Source: Perognathus longimembris pacificus (taxonomy: Eukaryota; Chordata; Mammalia; Rodentia; Heteromyidae). From it: a stretch of DNA of 64,000 nucleotides. Shown here piece by piece: positions 54,783-60,700 of the stretch; within the stretch, counting starts at the first letter, position 1; every line of letters begins with the position of its first letter. The stretch spans positions 13,133,528-13,197,527 of the forward strand of contig NC_063184.1 in the NCBI RefSeq assembly GCF_023159225.1, read 5' to 3'. The notes beneath the pieces are model-generated. The model saw only the letters and a list, made by a program, of their open reading frames with translations. It was not told the DNA's origin and ran no database searches. Position numbers and translations under genes: made by a program.

Positions 54783-57700
54783 AAAGGGCTAAGGAACTCA
54801 TTACTACTAAACCAGTATTGCAAAAAGATACTTAAGGGCTGGGAATATGGCCTAGTGGTAAAGTGCTCACCTCGTATACATGAAGCCCTGGGTTTGATTC
54901 CTCAGCACCACATATATAGAAAAAAGCCGGAATTAGCGCTGTGGCTCAAGAGGTAGAGTGCTAGCCTTGAGCAAAAAGAAGCCAGGGACAGTGCTCAGGC
55001 CCTGAGTCCACACCCCAGGACTGGCAACAAAAACAAAACAAATTAAAAAAAAAAAAAGATACTTAAGGAATCCTATCCATGAAAGAAGAGAAAAAATGAA
55101 TAAAAACCAGAAAAGAAAAGAAATAAATCCTAATAGACAAATAGATTAGCAAAGGAGGAGAAATAGGAAAGAAGAATCATAACTTCAAAGAGCCTAATAT
55201 TTTTGCTCATAAGTAGAAGCTAGACCTTAAAACTTATTCACAGACATATATATATATACATATATATATATGTGCCTAAACAGGAAAGAAGAATCATAAC
55301 TTCAAAGAGCCTAATATTTTTGCTCATAAGTAGAAGCTAGACCTTAAAACTTATTCACAGACATATATATATGTACATATATATATATGTGCCTAAACAC
55401 ATAAAATACACAACACACATACACACAAAGAACATGATTCTAATTGTAGAACTCTAGGGGGAATGAGGGAGGAGGGGGAAAAAGAAAGATGGAGGGTAAA
55501 GAATTAAAAAAAATATTACAACTATGTATGAAGACGACATAAGCAATCTCAATGAAAACTATTGGTCAATAAAAGAGTTGGAAAGGTGGGGAAAGAGAAT
55601 GTATTTGAGAGGGCTATTCTTAACAAAATATAACACATGCATGTTTGAAACACTGTGGTGAAATTATAACCCTATGTTACAATTAGTACATACTTAAGAA
55701 AATGAATGACAGGCAAGTAAAATAGGCTTTGTTGTGGACATGAGCACTAGGAGAGCTAATGGAGATGGTGAATGAGGATGAATATAGCCAAAGTAGTTTA
55801 TTTGCAGGTATGAGAATAGAATGAGACCAGCTGAAATTATTTTCAGAGGGAGCATGGTAAGGGAGAGTGATGGAAAGGGGAAGTTTGATTGGTACATAAT
55901 GGATGCATGTACAGCAATGTCTCAATGAAATCCCTCTTGTACAATCAGTGTATGCTAACTTTGAAATTAAAACAAAAATAAGAGTTTACAAAGTGTAAAC
56001 TGACCAGTTGACAGAAAGGGCTCTGCAGGCCATATAAGCACTAAGCAGATACAAGCAGTGAAATCAGCCTAACAAGTTCTGATGCTATTTCCTTTCCTGA
56101 CTTCCAGAACATAATGGGAGTATTCTTCAAGCTCAATGGAAGATGACATTGCAGAGAAAGGTTCTGAATATATTATAATAGTTGCTCTGAAAATACAAAC
56201 TGAAGATTCCTGAAAAGAGTTCAACTATTTCTGATGAAATGAAAAATACATTAGCTTGAAACATGAATATGCTGAAATTTTATCCAGACAGAAATTAACC
56301 AAGAAAATTTCTGGAAGAAAAGACAATGTAGAGAAATAGGAACAAAAAAATACATTTTTTTTTTATCACTAGTCACTTATTTAAGAGTAATAAACAAGTT
56401 AACTTTTGTTTGCCAACTATGCAAGAGTGTGGATTATAATCTCATTTTCACTCCTCAAAGTTTATTTTTTACTAATAATTATAACCTGTACAGAAATCAA
56501 GTAGCACAAAAATATTCACTAAATAAGGAAATCTCAGCTGCTTTATCCCTAAAATAACTTTAATAACTTTCAATAACAACATTAAAAAATAAATGGCTCA
56601 TACTAAAGGGATGGATCAATAATCATAATACATCAACACAAAGGATGTTTAGTAATGAAAAATGGTAAAAAAAAAAAAGACTGCATACATAAAAAACTGT
56701 ATAGTTTAATAAATGTAAAAGCAAAATGTAAAATGTAATTATGTAGAACAATCAAAATGACAATGGAAATTAAAATATGAAAAAGGAACAGTCACAATTG
56801 AACTAAGATCACAAATTACTTTTTTCATGTTTTCTGTGGATAATGGTTACAGTATGACTTTTTCAAATCAGCTATTGGTGCATGTGTGTACATGTGTGTA
56901 TCAAACAACAAACTTCTCCAATACCTTTCTGCTGGAACAGCTCTGATGGCGGTGTGTCTGAAGCCACAGGCTCGGCTGGGGGCTTCGCAGGAGGCATTCT
57001 TGTTGATGGAGCTCCTGGCAGAACAGTGGGTACTACTGAACTGGACTTGGGAGGCATACTGGGACCAGACAGAGAATCTGCAACTGAAGACAAGACTATT
57101 CATCCACAGCAACAAATGTGAAGTAGATTAAAATAGACGTATTAACAAAATGCAACTTAATAGAAATTTTTTAGAAAACTTGTAGCATTACATTCATGTG
57201 TTCTATATAGGGGGAAAAAAGGCCCTTTAGCTGGTGCTGGTGGCTCACATCTATAATCCTAGTACTGAGGAGGCTAAGATTTGAAGAACGAGGTTTGAAG
57301 CCAGTCAGGGAAGAAAAGTCCCTATGAGACTCTTATCTTCAATTACCACTCAAGAACTGGAAGTAATGCTACGGCTTGAAGTGACAGAGCACACTATTCT
57401 TGGGCAAAAGAGCTCAGGCCCTGAGTTCAAGCCCCACAACCACCACCACTACTACCACCACCACCACCACCAACAACAACAAAAGGCGGTCTAAAGAAAT
57501 TATTTTCCAAAGAAACTTAAATGATTCTCCAACTTATCTATCTGTCTAACTGTGTTTGGGGGGTGGGGGGAGTTGGGTGCTACTGGGAGTTGAACTCAAA
57601 GTTTTGCTCTTGCTCTACCTCTTGAGTAGCACACCCATACCTACCTTTCATTTGAGTTTAACTCAGGGCCTTTAAATTTAGAGTTTAACTCACTTTTGCT

Positions 57701-60700
57701 AAGATGGTGTGTTACTGCTTAGCCATGCCCCTACCCCATGTTCCAAATTTTAGTGACAGTTTTTCTAAAACATTTCATAAACTTCCTCACCTTATTAAAC
57801 AAAATGAACACAATGACAATTACCATTAACTGTTGTACTATGTAACAATGTATCAGGTAAGAAGATGAGTGAACTTACCTGACTATAGTAATGTGATTTC
57901 TGAATTATAAAAAAATATTTTAAGTGGGGCTGAGGATGTAGCTTAGTGGTAGAGTGTTTGCCTAGCATGCATGAAGCCCTGGGTTCAATTCCTCAGTACC
58001 ACATATACAGAAAGAGCCAGAAGTGGCACGATGGCTCAAGTGGTAGAGTGCTATCCCTAAGCAAAAAGAAGCCAGGGACAGTGCCCAGGCCATGAGCTTA
58101 TCAAGCCCAGGACTGGCAAAAATGATATACATATATTTCAGCTGCATTTTTTTTTAACATGGTAAACTGCTATTTGTTATGGGCTGGTTTTAACCAGATT
58201 CCTTATTTCAAAAACTATGGGCTTCACCATAACACCATGTTGGATGTCTCAAATAAAAGTACATTTGATTCACAGTAGCCTTTGAGATACCTCAAATTAG
58301 CAAATATATTGCCTGTAGTTATAAAAACACTGACCTACAGGATCACCTTTAAAATTATCCTATAAAGAGATGCCTGAAAAGCCTATGGTAAAAGAGTAAT
58401 GACAACAGGAGCCATGTTCTATGAACAGACACTATTATAGGTATATGTACTCTAGCAATACACACACACCCATACCTGTGATGTATATATGTAAACAAAC
58501 CTAGGTTTAAGGACTATGATAACAGAATACAATTTGCTATACTGTACTTCCGCATAGTGAACACTTAAAGCAGCTGGGGGAAGGAGGTAGAAAGCAGTCT
58601 AAATAATGGGATGGTCACAACACTTAAGGAAGATTTTCATTACCCTATTTGTGAAGCCCCTCCCAGGTGCAGAGGTGGAAGTTTCCCTAAGATAGTTTCA
58701 CAGTGTGTGTGCTAAAGGTTAGGGGGAGGTATGTAGCCAGAATACAGAATCTTCTAGCCCCAGGGGCAGACTGCAGGAGATGAAACCTTCAGTCCACAGA
58801 GAGATTATAGTCTATTTGGCCCAGTACTTCAAACAAATGTTACCATTTGCCACAGTGCCACGCAAGCAAAATAGCAAATGCTGCTTTTGTGGGTCTCCTT
58901 GCTTAGCATAGTCTACAACTGGCAGCACTTATGTGGAAACTTGCTAGGCCTACCACACCTGATGAATCAAGATCCTAACTGACTCATATCCACAGAGTTC
59001 TAAAAGGACTCCCCCCCCACCCCCCCACCCCCCGCCCCGGAATATTTAGAAGTGAAACAAAAACATAGGAATAAGCATTTCACACTTCAAATGTTCTTTC
59101 ATTTTAAGTTGTCTTTCAATTATGAAGAAGCTGCTTACTGGCTTATATTAGATACACAAGAGAGGGCTGGGATGTGGCTCAGTGACAAAGTACTTGCCGA
59201 GCAAGTGCAACTTCCTGGGTTCAATCCCCAGTACCAAAAAAAGAGAAAGAAAAGGAAATAGACACACAAGAGAGGATTTCATGGTTACATCTTTGTACTA
59301 AGAAAAGTTATTTATTTTTTAAAATTACTCAACTTTATCATGCTTACCCTTCATAACTAGTACCATACGTGTTAAGAAATCCTTCCCTACTCTCTTGAGA
59401 CAGCCTTCTATATTTTCTCTTAAGTTTTGCCCTTCTGAATTTAAATAATTAATTTACCTACAATTTCTTTTATATATGGAGAATTACTCGTCTTCCATCT
59501 TGTAGCCAAGTTTTCACTTTTTCAGACAAAACTGCCCTAAGCTTCATGATTAACTTCAGACTAAGCTTCATGACTAACAGGCCAAACACACCTAAATTAA
59601 GCTCTGTAAGCACCCCAAGTCCTTGCTTCATGACACATAAATAATGGAAGCGTTTCATCCATTCACATTCGTGTGGATGTCTGCCTCCACAAAGATGGGC
59701 TACAGAGTGCATGTGGATAAGAACAAGCCTCTTACTATTTAATCTCTCAACATTAGAAGAACTTCAGCACAAAGCAGGCATGTAAGTTTTCGTTAGAGGA
59801 AAGCAGAGGTACCAACAGTAAGGACCAGAGAGGCATGCCAATCAAAAAGGAATTGGTCCTTTTCCAAAGGGAATGTGACTGAAGAAACCACACATAACAT
59901 CTGGCACTGTGCAAAGTAAATTGTCAAACTGCTGTTTAGTTGATGGAATATTTAGAGACATAAAGCATACTTCAAAAGTAAATCTTCTGTCTGTTTTTAT
60001 ATTAAGGAAGTTCTTTAGATAGTTCCGAGTAGCTCCTTAGTTCCTTGTAAGTTATACAGAATTTATTTCCTCATATATGATATATATGAGGGTTAGGCTC
60101 TGGATAGCCTCTCAAAAGATTATTCCTTTGTTATTCCGATAAAAGTAAATCCTGCTGGACACGAGTGATTCACACCTGTAATCTTAGGAGGCTGAGATCT
60201 GAGGATCAAGGTTCGAAGCCAGCCCGAAGTCTGTTTGAGTCATTTCTTATTAACCACCAAAAAGCTGGAAGTGGAGCTGTGGCCTAAGTGGAAGAGTATA
60301 TTCTTGAGCATAAAAGCTCAGGGACAGCACCCAGCCCCTGAGTTCAAGCACCAGAACCAGTGCACATGCTCATGTGTGTACACATGTGCACACGCACATG
60401 CGTACACGTGCGCGCACACACACGATATATATTTAAACATAATATATATAAAATATAACATATATGTGTATTTTTTCATATATTCTATAATTTTAAAGCT
60501 AAGCCATTTAACTACACTTTGGGTTTAGGAAGATCAGAAAGGCTAACTACCATGGTATTCTTTATGTACTTTATGTCCATCTTCCTTATCCTGTATCCTA
60601 AGTTGCCAATTTGAGGACAATAAAACAGTTTTAGAGAAGCCACTGTAATGTTATAGGTCATTACTTTTCTGGGGCTCTGGATGGATCAAGCTGACCTAGA

